Assembly: GCA_963710745.1 (NCBI GenBank)
Contig: CAVQBP010000002.1
Location: forward strand, 248,001 to 312,000
Origin: CAVQBP01 sp963710745
Lineage (GTDB): Bacteria; Bacteroidota; Ignavibacteria; Ignavibacteriales; Ignavibacteriaceae
DNA: 64,000 nt
Direction: 5' to 3'
Position 1 is the first letter of the stretch, and every line of letters begins with the position of its first letter. The notes under the pieces were generated by a model, which saw only the letters and a list, made by a program, of their open reading frames with translations, did not search any database and was not told the DNA's origin. The position numbers were made by a program, and so were the translations under genes. Of the stretch, positions 35,933 through 46,044 are shown one piece after another.

Positions 35933-36418
35933 TCACACTTCCCTCCTCACATAATAAAAAACCTCAAACTGTTCTCTTTTATCTGTTTTCACGATATTCC
36001 ATTCAAATTTATCGAATTCAGGGAAAAATACATCGCCTTTGGATTCAAAATCCATAATAGAGATTATCATTTCATCGGCAAAACTAATTGCCTGTTTATA
36101 AATTTGACCACCGCCTATTATAAAAATTTTATCCTGGTTTGACGATTCAAAATAATCAACTGCTTTTTGTAAGCTGTGAAAAATTTTTACCTCTTCAAAA
36201 GGAACTTTATAATCCGGATTATTTGTAATGACCACATTCAATCTTCCTTTAAGCGGTTTGCCTAGAGTATCAAAAGATCTTCTTCCCATTATAATAGGAA
36301 AGCCGAGAGTAGTATTTTTGAAATGCTGGAATTCTTCCTTCACATGCCACGGCATTTCGCCGTTTGATCTTCCAATAACTCCGTTTTTAGCAACTGCGGA
36401 GATAATAATTTTTTTCAA
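35933..36418 (-). CDS. folA: Dihydrofolate reductase
   Basis: A 161-residue enzyme of normal length. Conserved features are AKNGVIGRSNGEMPWH (9-24), the IIMGRRSFDTLGKPLKGR stretch (about 43-60) and IIGGGQIYKQA (about 99-109). It reduces dihydrofolate to tetrahydrofolate with NADPH and so recycles the dihydrofolate produced by ThyA. Its ATG overlaps the thyA stop by 4 nt (ATGA), so both are made together. Confidence 0.97.
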   Translation of the reverse strand: MKKIIISAVAKNGVIGRSNGEMPWHVKEEFQHFKNTTLGFPIIMGRRSFDTLGKPLKGRLNVVITNNPDYKVPFEEVKIFHSLQKAVDYFESSNQDKIFIIGGGQIYKQAISFADEMIISIMDFESKGDVFFPEFDKFEWNIVKTDKREQFEVFYYVRREV

Positions 36419-37254
36419 ACAGCAACCTCGAACTTTATCTTATCATGATACTGATAATTAATAAGTTCAAAATCATCAAATACAAGTTCATCAATCGGTT
36501 TTTTTTCTATCTTTAATTGCGGGAGAGGAAGCGGTTCACGTTTTAGCTGTTCTTTTAAACCTTCAAGATGATCATATCTTTCATTCGGAGTTCCCTTTTC
36601 CCCGACATAAATATGAGCATCAATTATTGTATGTGCAAAAAATCCCAAATCAAGATTAACTTCCTGTGCAATTATCTGAGTTAAAATAGAGTAAGCAGCC
36701 AGATTAAACGGAATTCCGAGTGCTATATCACCGGACCGCTGGGTTAAATGACAATTTAATTTACCGTCATTAACATTGAAAGCAAAACTGTAATGGCACG
36801 GCGGCAGTTTACTTTTAGTTGCATTTCCCGGTTCCCATGCGGTTACTACTAATCGTCTGCTGTAAGGTTTTCTTTTCAATTCATCAATTACATATTTAAT
36901 TTGATCAACTTCTTCAACATTCCAATTTCCGTTTTTATCCTTTTGTGCGCTCGGGAAATGTCTCCAATAATAACCGTAGGCAGTTTCAAGGTTTCCCTTT
37001 TCATCGGCCCATGCATTCCAGATTTTAGTATGTTTCTGAAGATTCCTGATATGGTTTTCCCCGGATAAATACCACAAAACTTCATACAGCAATGATTTCC
37101 ACTCCATCTTTTTTGTAGTTATAAGAGGAAATCCATTTGAAAGGTCAACTCTATAAAATGCGCCAAAATATGAAATTGTATCTATACCTGTTCGTGATGG
37201 TTTTCTTGTACCTTCTTCCATAACAAGTCTAACAAGATCTAAATACTGCTTCAT
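36415..37254 (-). CDS. thyA: Thymidylate synthase
   Basis: A 279-residue classical ThyA. Catalytic C153 is in LPPCHYSFAF, followed by HLTQRSGDIALGIPFNLAAYS carrying the phosphate-binding Arg/Ser and D176 and N184. It methylates dUMP to dTMP using methylene-tetrahydrofolate. It is followed by folA with a 4-nt overlap, the typical thyA-folA pair. The start ATG is at the conserved MKQYLDLVRLVMEEG. Confidence 0.98.
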   Translation of the reverse strand: MKQYLDLVRLVMEEGTRKPSRTGIDTISYFGAFYRVDLSNGFPLITTKKMEWKSLLYEVLWYLSGENHIRNLQKHTKIWNAWADEKGNLETAYGYYWRHFPSAQKDKNGNWNVEEVDQIKYVIDELKRKPYSRRLVVTAWEPGNATKSKLPPCHYSFAFNVNDGKLNCHLTQRSGDIALGIPFNLAAYSILTQIIAQEVNLDLGFFAHTIIDAHIYVGEKGTPNERYDHLEGLKEQLKREPLPLPQLKIEKKPIDELVFDDFELINYQYHDKIKFEVAV

Positions 37255-37373
37255 TTAAATCCTTTTTTAATTAAAAATAAATTGATGTAATCGGGTTTAA
37301 TTTAATAAATTTTAAGGCTGGATAAAATAATAAATTTAAAGCTTGGTTTCCTAAAAATTTTGCACTTTTAATA

Positions 37374-38501
37374 TCAATCTGAATTCAATACGTTCCTAAT
37401 TTCTTTGCAGGCTAATTCAATCCCCTTCGCAAAATTTTTGATTGATTCTTCTTTTGAAGAGAAATATTTCTGAAGTTCAATAGAGTAAACTTTTTCATTT
37501 AAACTTTCTTTAACTTTTTTATCAATCTTTCCGCAGACAAGGAAAATCCTTTTGGCTGATTCTTTAAATTCTTCGATTATAATTCCTGTCCCTTTTTCCA
37601 TTAAGCTTTGATGATCAAAAAACCCTTCACCTGTCACTATATAATCAATATCATCTTTTAGTCTTATTATGCCTAAGTCTTTAAGGATAAATTCCTTAGC
37701 ATATTTTACTTCAGAATTTAAAAATATAGACAGACCTGCCGCTAATCCGCCGCCGGCACCCGATAATATATCAGCCGAATCAACCATGCCCATTTTTATC
37801 AGAATATTAATAATATTGCTAAAACCTTTTTCAATTATCTGTAATTGTTCATCACTTGCACCTTTTTGTTTTCCGAAAGTCAAAGTTGCTCCCCGTTCAC
37901 CAAGCAAATCATTCCTAACATCAACAACTGCAATAATTTGAAACGGCATCTTTTGTTTTGTCCATTCTATTCTGTTTACCTTATAGTAATTTACCGGCTT
38001 TATTTCTAATTCTTTATCATTTTCAAAAAGCTTTAATCCAAAACGGGAGCACACTCCAAGCCCTAAATCATTCGTTCCCGTTCCCCCGATTCCAATATAT
38101 ATTTTATCGACATTAAGATTTTTATTCTCCACTTCTTCTATAATGATTTTAAGCAAATCACCTAATCCTTTGGAATTTATTTCTCCCGGATTTCTTTTGT
38201 TCTCAGGTATTACTTTTAATCCTAATATTTCTGCAGATTCAATGTATAAAATAGAATTTATGCTTTCATAACCTACTCGAATTTGCATTATAGAATCATC
38301 GTAACTATTTGTTATATTGTATTTAAACAGCTTTAATCTATAATTTTCATTGCATATATTTAAAAAGGAATCACCACCGTCAGATATTGGCTTTTCAACA
38401 ATATCAAATCTATCATCATTAAGATATTTTATAAATAGTCTTGCTGCTTCGACTGAATTTGCTGCTTCTTTATATGCATTAGGAGCGACCAAAACTTTCA
38501 T
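37374..38501 (-). CDS. Glycerate kinase (GlxK family)
   Basis: A 375-residue protein from the ATG at 38501, preceded by GAGG at the right distance; a GTG three codons upstream is not needed. It starts MKVLVAPNAYKEAANSVEAA with PISDGGDS (near 40-47), then IGIGGTGTNDLGLG and GAGGGLAAGL, the pattern of the GlxK/GarK glycerate kinase family, which phosphorylates glycerate in glyoxylate or serine breakdown. Family length is about 370-385. It is alone between thyA and the glycosyltransferase block, with its own upstream spacer. Confidence 0.9.
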   Translation of the reverse strand: MKVLVAPNAYKEAANSVEAARLFIKYLNDDRFDIVEKPISDGGDSFLNICNENYRLKLFKYNITNSYDDSIMQIRVGYESINSILYIESAEILGLKVIPENKRNPGEINSKGLGDLLKIIIEEVENKNLNVDKIYIGIGGTGTNDLGLGVCSRFGLKLFENDKELEIKPVNYYKVNRIEWTKQKMPFQIIAVVDVRNDLLGERGATLTFGKQKGASDEQLQIIEKGFSNIINILIKMGMVDSADILSGAGGGLAAGLSIFLNSEVKYAKEFILKDLGIIRLKDDIDYIVTGEGFFDHQSLMEKGTGIIIEEFKESAKRIFLVCGKIDKKVKESLNEKVYSIELQKYFSSKEESIKNFAKGIELACKEIRNVLNSD

Positions 38502-38581
38502 TAAATTCACCTCGATTTATTGGTCAGGGTATGAGGTATAAAAGAAAATAATCAAACATTTTATCTATCAATATTTTGTTA

Positions 38582-39592
38582 TCAATGTATAATTTCCAGG
38601 ACTTTTTTGTATATCTTTTCAGCGTCAATTCCACCTTCTCCATCAAAGGTACATTTTTGCGGGTCACCGGAGCATTTTATTCTGCAATACCCTTCCGAGG
38701 GCATTATTATATAAGACTCATTTCCTAATGGACCCCAAAGCTGAGGAGAACATGCTGTTAATGGAGAAAACAATGAAAGTGTTTTTATTTTCAATGCTGA
38801 ACAGATATGCATTGGTCCCGTACTTGCAGAAATCAATAAATCAAGGGCCGCAAAAGTTACTAAAGATTCTCTTAAGGAATTATTTATATTAGGATATTCA
38901 ACACCTTCAATGTTTTTCAATTCATCCGGGGGATCTAAATCTGTAACTATAGTATTTATTCCTTTTGTATGCAGTAAAAGCTCTATTAGTCTTCGATATT
39001 CCCCGGGAGTGATATTGGGAGCGGACTTACCGCTTGTAGAATTTATTCCAATTAATAATTCACCATTACGACATATATTTCTTTTAAATTCTAATGCTGC
39101 TTTATTTTCTTCCTCATTTAAGAATATTTCTGGTTCTATCGATTGAGGTTCAATTCCGATTTTTCTTACCGTATCAAGACAATAGTCGGCTTCATGCCGA
39201 AGCGGAATATATTTATATCTAAAAACACTTTTAGTATTAGAAATGAACTGATAAAATTTATAACCTACGCCGATTCTATATTTTATTCCGCTGAAAAACA
39301 ATATCCAGTTAAGTTTTTCCTGTGGAAGCAGCATAAAGGCATGAGTAAAAGAAAACTTTCTCAGCTTCTTAATAAATAAACCAGGAATTATACTCTCATC
39401 ATATAAAATAATTTCATCAATATAAGGATTGTTAACACAAATATCTTTCGTATACTCCCTTAACATAACAGCAATAAAGCTATCAGGATACCTATTCTTA
39501 ATTTCTCTTGGAATCGGGGTAGATAAGACAACATCCCCTATTCTATCAGGCCGGCAAATCAGAATTCTTAACTGTGACTTTTCCTTTTCCAT
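38582..39592 (-). CDS. Glycosyltransferase family 9 (heptosyltransferase-like)
   Basis: A 336-residue GT-B protein. LRILICRPDRIGDVVLSTPI (7-26) and DLLISASTGPMHICSALKI (near 251-269) with the preceding GINSTSGKS nucleotide-sugar segment are diagnostic for GT9, the ADP-heptose transferase family of lipopolysaccharide cores. The C-terminus contains a Cys cluster (EGYCRIKCSGDPQKC) common in these enzymes. It opens the downstream end of the surface-polysaccharide block and follows the GT4 gene after 21 nt. Confidence 0.9.
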   Translation of the reverse strand: MEKEKSQLRILICRPDRIGDVVLSTPIPREIKNRYPDSFIAVMLREYTKDICVNNPYIDEIILYDESIIPGLFIKKLRKFSFTHAFMLLPQEKLNWILFFSGIKYRIGVGYKFYQFISNTKSVFRYKYIPLRHEADYCLDTVRKIGIEPQSIEPEIFLNEEENKAALEFKRNICRNGELLIGINSTSGKSAPNITPGEYRRLIELLLHTKGINTIVTDLDPPDELKNIEGVEYPNINNSLRESLVTFAALDLLISASTGPMHICSALKIKTLSLFSPLTACSPQLWGPLGNESYIIMPSEGYCRIKCSGDPQKCTFDGEGGIDAEKIYKKVLEIIH

Positions 39593-39613
39593 AACAGCAA
39601 TAAAATACTTTAA

Positions 39614-40663
39614 CTATTTTGATTTTATTTTTTCAACAACCTTAGCATAAACTTCAGAAGTATCTCCGGCAATTTTATTCCAGAGAAAATTATTTTTAAT
39701 ATAATCTTTCAGATTTTCATCTTTTGGTTTGCCAAGACTTTTTTCAATTGAATTTTTGATTGACTCTACGGAATAAATATCAGGATATAATGCCATATCC
39801 TTAAAGTATTCTTTAGTTCCGCCAAATGGAGTTATGACAATTTTTGCTCCTGCCAATCCGGCTTCAAGAGCAGCGATACCAGGAGTTTCAAACTGCGACG
39901 GGAGCACAAAAGTATCACAAGCAGCGTATGCAGACGCCAGCAGCGGATCATCGTTTTCTAAAGCATCAACTAAAATAATATTTTGATTTTTCTTAATTTC
40001 AGACAGGATATCCTTCCCTTCTCCTGCTTCATCAATATTCCCGATAATTACTGCCGGATGATTTATCTGCTTCAAAGCACTGACTAATGCGAGACCGTTT
40101 TTTCTCTTAAATCCCAGATGACCTACGCACAATATAAAATCTTTTACTCCATATTTTTTTTGAAAAATACCGGGATCACCGGATAAAAATCTATCTGAAA
40201 CTCCATTGTGAACAACACGAAATTTTGCTCCCGGTATCGACAAACCTTTTGATAGTATTTCAGCTTCAGAATTAGTATTTGGTAAAACAATTTCAGACCA
40301 ACTGCAGATATCTTTGATAATTCCATAGTCAAACCAGATCCCCCTTGCAATTTTCCTGGTAAATCTCTCTAATGAATTTATATTCTTTATAAATTTATAT
40401 GAATGATTTGAAAAGAATACGGGTTCAACAACATAATTAATCTTTTTATCTTTTAATGTTCTTACCAGTCCGAAAACAGCAAAATTCGCCCCGACAAGGT
40501 GTACAATATCATAATCAGACAGCTTCTGCTCGGGATTCCACATATCAAAGAAATCAACTTTGTGGCCGAGTAACTCAAGATTATATTTGGTTTCTTTTAT
40601 TTTAATAAACGGACCGCCGCCGGTCAAAGCAACGGCAGGATATGTAGCAAAACAAATTTTCAT
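39614..40663 (-). CDS. Glycosyltransferase family 4
   Basis: A 349-residue GT-B enzyme without signal or membrane helices. The N-terminal half has ALTGGGPFIKIKE and the acceptor region; the C-terminal half has FILCVGHLGFKRKNGLALVSAL, the GT4 donor-site motif ETPGIAALEAGLAGAKIVIT with conserved Glu, and GGTKEYF. It uses a nucleotide sugar to extend a glycan. Its start overlaps the NodB-like gene end by 4 nt (40660-40663), so both belong to one operon. Confidence 0.9.
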   Translation of the reverse strand: MKICFATYPAVALTGGGPFIKIKETKYNLELLGHKVDFFDMWNPEQKLSDYDIVHLVGANFAVFGLVRTLKDKKINYVVEPVFFSNHSYKFIKNINSLERFTRKIARGIWFDYGIIKDICSWSEIVLPNTNSEAEILSKGLSIPGAKFRVVHNGVSDRFLSGDPGIFQKKYGVKDFILCVGHLGFKRKNGLALVSALKQINHPAVIIGNIDEAGEGKDILSEIKKNQNIILVDALENDDPLLASAYAACDTFVLPSQFETPGIAALEAGLAGAKIVITPFGGTKEYFKDMALYPDIYSVESIKNSIEKSLGKPKDENLKDYIKNNFLWNKIAGDTSEVYAKVVEKIKSK

Positions 40664-42249
40664 TGTTTTAATTTTCTTATTGTTCCGATAATATCGTACT
40701 TAATCATCTGGAATGTTTTTTTTCTGAGTTCATGCGGATTAATAGATAATTGCAATTCATCTTTCTTTTCCTCAGCTTTAATTTTTTCATTCCTGATTGC
40801 GGATAAAATAAATCTTTCTCCTGAAGGATAAACCGCCATAAATCTGATAGATTCATCTGAATTTTCTGCAGATATAAAAATCTCACCATCTTTCTCTTCA
40901 GCATTCCATTTAACACTTATTCTTTTCTTCCACCATTCAGCATATTCGGAAAAATTTAATATAGGAATTTTTCGGTTCAATGAATCATTTCTGATAGAAT
41001 AATTTCTGTTATAAGAATTAATCTTTTCAAAAATTTTTTCAAAAACATTTAATCTCTTCTCAAAAGGGTGTGTATAGAATACAATGGGTTCATCCAGAAA
41101 TAGTTTTTGTTCAACAATACTAAAGAAATATTTTATCATATTTTCTTCCGAATGCCCTCCCCAATGTAGTCTTCCAGCACTAACAGGATGAATCGGGATC
41201 TGTAAAGCTTTTGAAAAGGATGAATTATAAAAAGGATAAAGCGGCAATGTATCATATGCAAAGCCGAATTCGGAAGAATAGAAAAAATTAAAATTGTCTG
41301 CTGCTTTAGCTATGGTTTTATTCCATTCTCCATAAGGAGCAGCATATCCTTCCGGTTTAATACCTGCGTTTTCTAAAATCGTTAATCCTTTTTTTATATT
41401 TTCTACATTTTTTTTATAGCTCAAAAAATTTTTATGTCTGAAACAGTGATAGGAAATTTCCTGCTTCTTTAAATTTAAAAATAATTCTATCCTGTCTTGA
41501 GAAGATTTTGTTTCTACAAACCATGTTGCAGGAATATCAAAATCCTGAAGTAAATTATTTAATGAATTGATTTCTTCTTCCGTACCCATATCGGTATCAA
41601 TCCTGAAGCTGAAAATATTTCTTGCTCCATCTGGAAAGAACCATAAATGAACAAATGGTAAACCTTTTTTGTGAAACAGATACTTTATAGCTTTTTGAAT
41701 ATGAATTCTGATTATTCCTTTTGATACTGCTGCAACCCTTTCGGATGTAAATTGGCTGCTGAACTCCGAATAGAAGTTTTTTCTTATTGTTCTATTATCA
41801 TGGATTAATGAAGTGAATCCTTCGGGAAAAATGATAAGGTTCCCCTTTCCGATCGAAGTTGTTAAAACAGATCTTGTTTTCTCCTGATCATCGAGATGAT
41901 TACCATTTGCCGGGATTTTACAGTGTTTGTATAAATCGCAGACTAAATAGTTATTAAAGAGTTTATCAGATTCGGAATAAAGAAATTTTATATAAGATAA
42001 TTTCAGACTAATTTTAAATACTGCACGTGCATTCTCTGCTTCACAGATTACCGCTCCTCCTTCTGCAGTATAATCATATAATTTTTTTCTGTCTGTTTTT
42101 GTTAATGATGCAGAAGAAATAATAATAACGGCAAAATCATTTAAATTAATATTTTCAACTGAATTGATTTCTACGAAAGGAATTCCTATCTGGGTAAGAA
42201 TTGTTATCCAGCCGGGGGTAAGTTTTGTTATTCCAACCGATAATTTCAG
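40660..42249 (-). CDS. NodB-like deacetylase-fold protein with N-terminal Rossmann-like domain, probable CTG start
   Basis: The open frame runs well upstream of the first ATG (41589): the 220 codons before it, back to a CTG at 42249-42247, contain no stop and encode family-like sequence. The CTG overlaps the flippase stop as CTGA, copying the usual ATGA coupling, and AAGGG lies 7 nt upstream. N-terminal residues 1-80 look like a Rossmann-like domain (VGITKLTPGWITILTQIGIP, FAVIIISSASLTK). The catalytic part begins at IFSFRIDTD (D218, D220) and has H268-x3-H272, the metal triad of NodB polysaccharide deacetylases. It would deacetylate or modify surface glycan. Without the leader the deacetylase would lack its first Asp. 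Confidence 0.75.
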   Translation of the reverse strand: MKLSVGITKLTPGWITILTQIGIPFVEINSVENINLNDFAVIIISSASLTKTDRKKLYDYTAEGGAVICEAENARAVFKISLKLSYIKFLYSESDKLFNNYLVCDLYKHCKIPANGNHLDDQEKTRSVLTTSIGKGNLIIFPEGFTSLIHDNRTIRKNFYSEFSSQFTSERVAAVSKGIIRIHIQKAIKYLFHKKGLPFVHLWFFPDGARNIFSFRIDTDMGTEEEINSLNNLLQDFDIPATWFVETKSSQDRIELFLNLKKQEISYHCFRHKNFLSYKKNVENIKKGLTILENAGIKPEGYAAPYGEWNKTIAKAADNFNFFYSSEFGFAYDTLPLYPFYNSSFSKALQIPIHPVSAGRLHWGGHSEENMIKYFFSIVEQKLFLDEPIVFYTHPFEKRLNVFEKIFEKINSYNRNYSIRNDSLNRKIPILNFSEYAEWWKKRISVKWNAEEKDGEIFISAENSDESIRFMAVYPSGERFILSAIRNEKIKAEEKKDELQLSINPHELRKKTFQMIKYDIIGTIRKLKQ

Positions 42250-43655
42250 AGCAGCACCCTTTTTATAAATTTAATTTCTTCAGCACTAAAGCCGGTTAAT
42301 ATAAGTATTAAAGGAAAACAGATAATTAAAATTATGAACAATTTAATAAGAAGTGAGATTTTTATAAACAATAAAACCGGGAGAATTATAATATATGTCC
42401 CGGCGATTGGCGTGAACAGATTCCTTAGAATTTTTATTTTAATATGCTGTTTTAATTTTATAGCCATATAAAGCAGAACAGAAATTTCAAAAAAAACTAA
42501 AGCCAGAGCGACACCGGGGACAGATAGATAATCATAAAGCACTATTGAAGAAGCTACAAAGATAACGGCTCCGATCGAAAGTGCAATTGTATAAATGTTT
42601 TCTTTATTCATCCCGATTATAGTAAAGCTGAATACAGAATTAATCAGAGTAAATGTAAAATAGCCAGTTAAAAGCTGAAATATAATCACTGAATCGATGA
42701 ATAATTTTCCGAAAACCAATGTTATTATAAATTTGCCCCCTACAATTTCTATTAATCCAATTGTCAGAGAAAATGCAACTACTATTTTTAATATTGAATT
42801 AAATATTTCTTCCAGCTTTTCAGGATAATTACTTATGCAATTAATTATTTTCGGAAAAAAAAGCGCATTAAACACTCTGTCAAAAGTGAGAAAAAGGATA
42901 ATAATTTTGAAGGCTGCACTATAAATACCAATATTCGTGTTTGTGGTTACAATTCCTAGATATATTACAGGAAAAGAGACAGCTAATCCAGCAATTATCG
43001 AAGCTAAGCTTAAAGATATGGATTCTCTAACTACCGGTATAAAATTAAAATTACTGAATTTTATTTTAGCTTTATTACCTGATTTATTAAAAACCAGCCA
43101 TAAAATAATTGAATTTACTACGCCTCCTAAAATCCAGCCGACAGCAGTTAATAAAGTATCCTTTTCTGAATTTACAAAGATTATAAGAAAAACCAGGTAT
43201 GATGACATTCCCATAATTCTTCCTATAGTTATAGCTCCCATTCTTTGAATTCCCTGGAAAAACCATTCTAAAAGAAAAGCAAAAGGAATTAAATAGAGCA
43301 TATAAATTAGAACAATATTCTTTGTATCAGCAGAAGTTATAAAAACAGAAATCAGGAGATATGAAATTACCAGGATAATTACGGATAGAAATAATCTTGC
43401 ACTCAATAATTCACTAACTAAATTACCATAGTTACCGGAATTGGCAGCAATTTTACGCGTTCCTAATAAAGTTAAACCGCTGTTTCCAAATAATAATGCA
43501 TAACCAAGAATTGCCAATCCAAGATTTATTAATCCATAATTCGAAGCACCCAGAACTCTTGCAAGGTAAGTTGTAGCAGCAAATCCTATTAAGCGGACAA
43601 AAAATTCCAATGAAAATAAATAAATAATATTTTGTGAATTTTTATTTACTTTCAT
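42246..43655 (-). CDS. Lipid-linked oligosaccharide flippase (Wzx-like, MOP superfamily)
   Basis: A 469-residue polytopic membrane protein with about 14 helices, starting with the family's LFSLEFFVRLIGFAATTYLARVLGASNYG pattern (only partly quoted: LARVLGASNYGLINL) and a W-FFQGIQRMG loop typical of RfbX/Wzx transporters. It should flip undecaprenyl-linked repeat units across the inner membrane. Its stop is shared with the probable CTG start of the NodB-like gene; wecB lies 9 nt upstream. Confidence 0.9.
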   Translation of the reverse strand: MKVNKNSQNIIYLFSLEFFVRLIGFAATTYLARVLGASNYGLINLGLAILGYALLFGNSGLTLLGTRKIAANSGNYGNLVSELLSARLFLSVIILVISYLLISVFITSADTKNIVLIYMLYLIPFAFLLEWFFQGIQRMGAITIGRIMGMSSYLVFLIIFVNSEKDTLLTAVGWILGGVVNSIILWLVFNKSGNKAKIKFSNFNFIPVVRESISLSLASIIAGLAVSFPVIYLGIVTTNTNIGIYSAAFKIIILFLTFDRVFNALFFPKIINCISNYPEKLEEIFNSILKIVVAFSLTIGLIEIVGGKFIITLVFGKLFIDSVIIFQLLTGYFTFTLINSVFSFTIIGMNKENIYTIALSIGAVIFVASSIVLYDYLSVPGVALALVFFEISVLLYMAIKLKQHIKIKILRNLFTPIAGTYIIILPVLLFIKISLLIKLFIILIICFPLILILTGFSAEEIKFIKRVLL

Positions 43656-43664
43656 TTAAACTCA

Positions 43665-44801
43665 TCAGCTAAGATGTTTCCTGATTGATCTGACAATTCT
43701 TTCCGATGCTTTACCGTCCCCGAACGGGTTTTTACTTTGAAAGAAATTAAATTTTTGAGATAATTTTTGATCGACCTGGTTAAATACTTTTTTAAAATCT
43801 TTATTTCCTCCCCCGGCAAGAAATGCATAACCAGCTTTAATGGCTTCTTCCCTTTCAGTATTATCACGCAGAACGATAACCGGTTTTCTGAACATAAAGC
43901 ATTCTTCCTGTATTCCGCCAGAATCACTTATAATAAACCTGCATTTACTCATTAAATAAATGAAAGATAAATAATCAAGCGGGGGAAGTAATTTAAAATT
44001 GGGGATATGAGCTAAAATTCTCTGAACCGGTTTCTTTACATTCGGATTAAGATGTACCGGGTAGATAAAATAATAATTCTCATTCTCTTCAGCTATTTCT
44101 TTAAGCTGATGCAATGTATTTTTGAGAATCTCACCAAATTTTTCTCTTCGATGAATTGTTACCAGGATAAATTCTTTTTCACACAAATTACCCGGAATAT
44201 ATTCTTTTAATGAATTTTCAATTTTTGCTGCAACGGATTTTTCTTTTAGTCTGCCTTTAACCTCAAGCAAAGCATCAATGACAGTATTTCCTGTTACAAT
44301 TATTTTTTTCGCCGTTATACCTTCAGACATTAAATTATCTTTTGCTTTTAAGGTCGGGGCAAAATTAATATCTGTTAAAACAGAAATGATCTTTCTGTTT
44401 GCTTCCTCAGGATAGGGGCTAAAAATATTATTACTTCTTAAACCTGCTTCAATATGTACTACTTTTACTTTCGAGTAAAACGCAGATAGAGCTGAAGTAA
44501 ATGCAGTAGTTGTATCCCCCTGAACCAATAAAAGATCCGGTTTTATCTTTTTCAAAACAGTTTTTAGCTTCTCAATCGAACCGGTCGTTATATCGAATAA
44601 GTCCTGGTCAGGCTTCATTAATTTTAAGCTGAAATCAATTTTTATTTTAAAAAGCTTTACAACCTGCTTCAGCATTTCATCATGCTGACCGGTTGAACAG
44701 ACAACTGTTCGAAAAGTACGCTCTCTTTTTAATGCCTTTATAACAGGCGCCAATTTTATTGCTTCGGGTCTGGTTCCGAAAATGACTAGAATATTTTTCA
44801 T
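43665..44801 (-). CDS. wecB: UDP-N-acetylglucosamine 2-epimerase (non-hydrolysing)
   Basis: A 378-residue GT-B-like enzyme: FGTRPEAIKLAPVIKAL (8-24), HIEAGLRSNNIFSPYPEE, VTIHRREKFGE and SDSGGIQEECFMFRKP follow the WecB/MnaA signature with its catalytic Asp, Glu and His residues. It converts UDP-GlcNAc to UDP-ManNAc, a precursor for surface glycans. It overlaps the next glycosyltransferase by one base, which ties it to the same operon. Confidence 0.94.
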   Translation of the reverse strand: MKNILVIFGTRPEAIKLAPVIKALKRERTFRTVVCSTGQHDEMLKQVVKLFKIKIDFSLKLMKPDQDLFDITTGSIEKLKTVLKKIKPDLLLVQGDTTTAFTSALSAFYSKVKVVHIEAGLRSNNIFSPYPEEANRKIISVLTDINFAPTLKAKDNLMSEGITAKKIIVTGNTVIDALLEVKGRLKEKSVAAKIENSLKEYIPGNLCEKEFILVTIHRREKFGEILKNTLHQLKEIAEENENYYFIYPVHLNPNVKKPVQRILAHIPNFKLLPPLDYLSFIYLMSKCRFIISDSGGIQEECFMFRKPVIVLRDNTEREEAIKAGYAFLAGGGNKDFKKVFNQVDQKLSQKFNFFQSKNPFGDGKASERIVRSIRKHLS

Positions 44802-45805
44802 TATTTAAGAGTATATAAAATGTTTTTTAATTCTTCCAAGTTATTAAACTGAATTATATTTGGTCCAGTTAACTCTTTCAAACATCCTTTCATCGGAATA
44901 ATAACTTTTTTATTATAATTAAGTGCAATCGCAACCGAACCTGATGTTAAAATATCACTAAAATTAAATACTGCAGCATCGCAGGCATTAAAAAAGACAG
45001 GAACATCACCATCAGATATTCTTTTGTTATAAATTAATACTTGTTCCTTATTCTTAATCGATAGAAGTATTCTCTTGAAATAATTCTGATTCCCTTTTTT
45101 AATTACTCCTGCGATTATCAGCTTATTCTTTTTATCTAAATTATTAAAAATTTCAACGACTTCTTTTATTCCTTTATATTCTGTTATTTCTCCGAACATA
45201 AGGAATAAGGTGTCTTCTTTTTTAATATCTCCGGAGGAAATTTTGTCATTTAGTAATTTAACCGCTTTTTCTTTCCCCAAAAACTTAACAGGAAATTCAG
45301 GATGATTAATGATAAAAAATTTATTCCTTTGGACATTTAAAACAGGCATCATAATATCTATAGCAGATTTACAATGAACCTGCAGCTTATCAGCTAAGCG
45401 TGACATGTATTTACTTATAAACCTGTTTAAAAAGACGAAATTATTACTATGAGGAATTTCATTGTGGATCGTCCAGATAATTTTTCCGCCAATTAATTTA
45501 TACAGACTTATCCAACATAATTTCCATATCATCCCCAATAAAGATTGAAGATCGGAAATTTCAAGCCAGTGATAATGGAGCACACTTTTTTCATTTTTGA
45601 TCTTGCTTAATACAATTTCAGGATGAGCAAAAAAAGATATGCTTTCGATTTGAATTCCATTGACTTCCCCTTCAATAAATTTTTTATAAAGAAGATAAAG
45701 ATAATTTGTTTCTTTAAACTGAAAATTTATTAATGGAACTACATAAATTTTTTTAACACCGGGACATAAATTCTGATATTCTTTCAGCAGTATTTCTTCA
45801 TCCAT
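44801..45805 (-). CDS. Glycosyltransferase, GT4-like
   Basis: A 334-residue GT-B-type protein. It shows an acceptor half with VLHYHWLEISD and KIIWTIHNEIPHSNNF, and a donor half with FLMFGEITEYKGIKEVVEIF and FFNACDAAVFNFSDILTSGS, patterns of GT4/GumK-like enzymes (family not certain). It is the first gene of the polysaccharide block (38582-45805) on this strand, preceded by a 239-nt AT-rich spacer which likely holds the promoter. Donor and acceptor sugars are unknown. Confidence 0.75.
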   Translation of the reverse strand: MDEEILLKEYQNLCPGVKKIYVVPLINFQFKETNYLYLLYKKFIEGEVNGIQIESISFFAHPEIVLSKIKNEKSVLHYHWLEISDLQSLLGMIWKLCWISLYKLIGGKIIWTIHNEIPHSNNFVFLNRFISKYMSRLADKLQVHCKSAIDIMMPVLNVQRNKFFIINHPEFPVKFLGKEKAVKLLNDKISSGDIKKEDTLFLMFGEITEYKGIKEVVEIFNNLDKKNKLIIAGVIKKGNQNYFKRILLSIKNKEQVLIYNKRISDGDVPVFFNACDAAVFNFSDILTSGSVAIALNYNKKVIIPMKGCLKELTGPNIIQFNNLEELKNILYTLK

Positions 45806-46044
45806 TACTAAATAATTCGCTGATAGGAATGTAATAAATAATGATAGTATAAATTAAGAATAATTTTACTTTAATCCGTTAAGATAGAAATTATTTAGTA
45901 AGATTTAATAATAGATTAGCCCAATAAGTTCAGTTCCTTAGTGTTGCTTTTATGGCAATATCAGATTTTTTTATGGATTATGATATTCTTAAACTATAAA
46001 AGATATTTTTGATTAATCACTTTATAATAGAGTTTACAGAATTA

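Noticed and set aside
38502..38510. GTG start of the glycerate kinase three codons upstream
   Set aside because: GAGG overlaps that GTG and is correctly spaced for the ATG at 38501, where the family begins.
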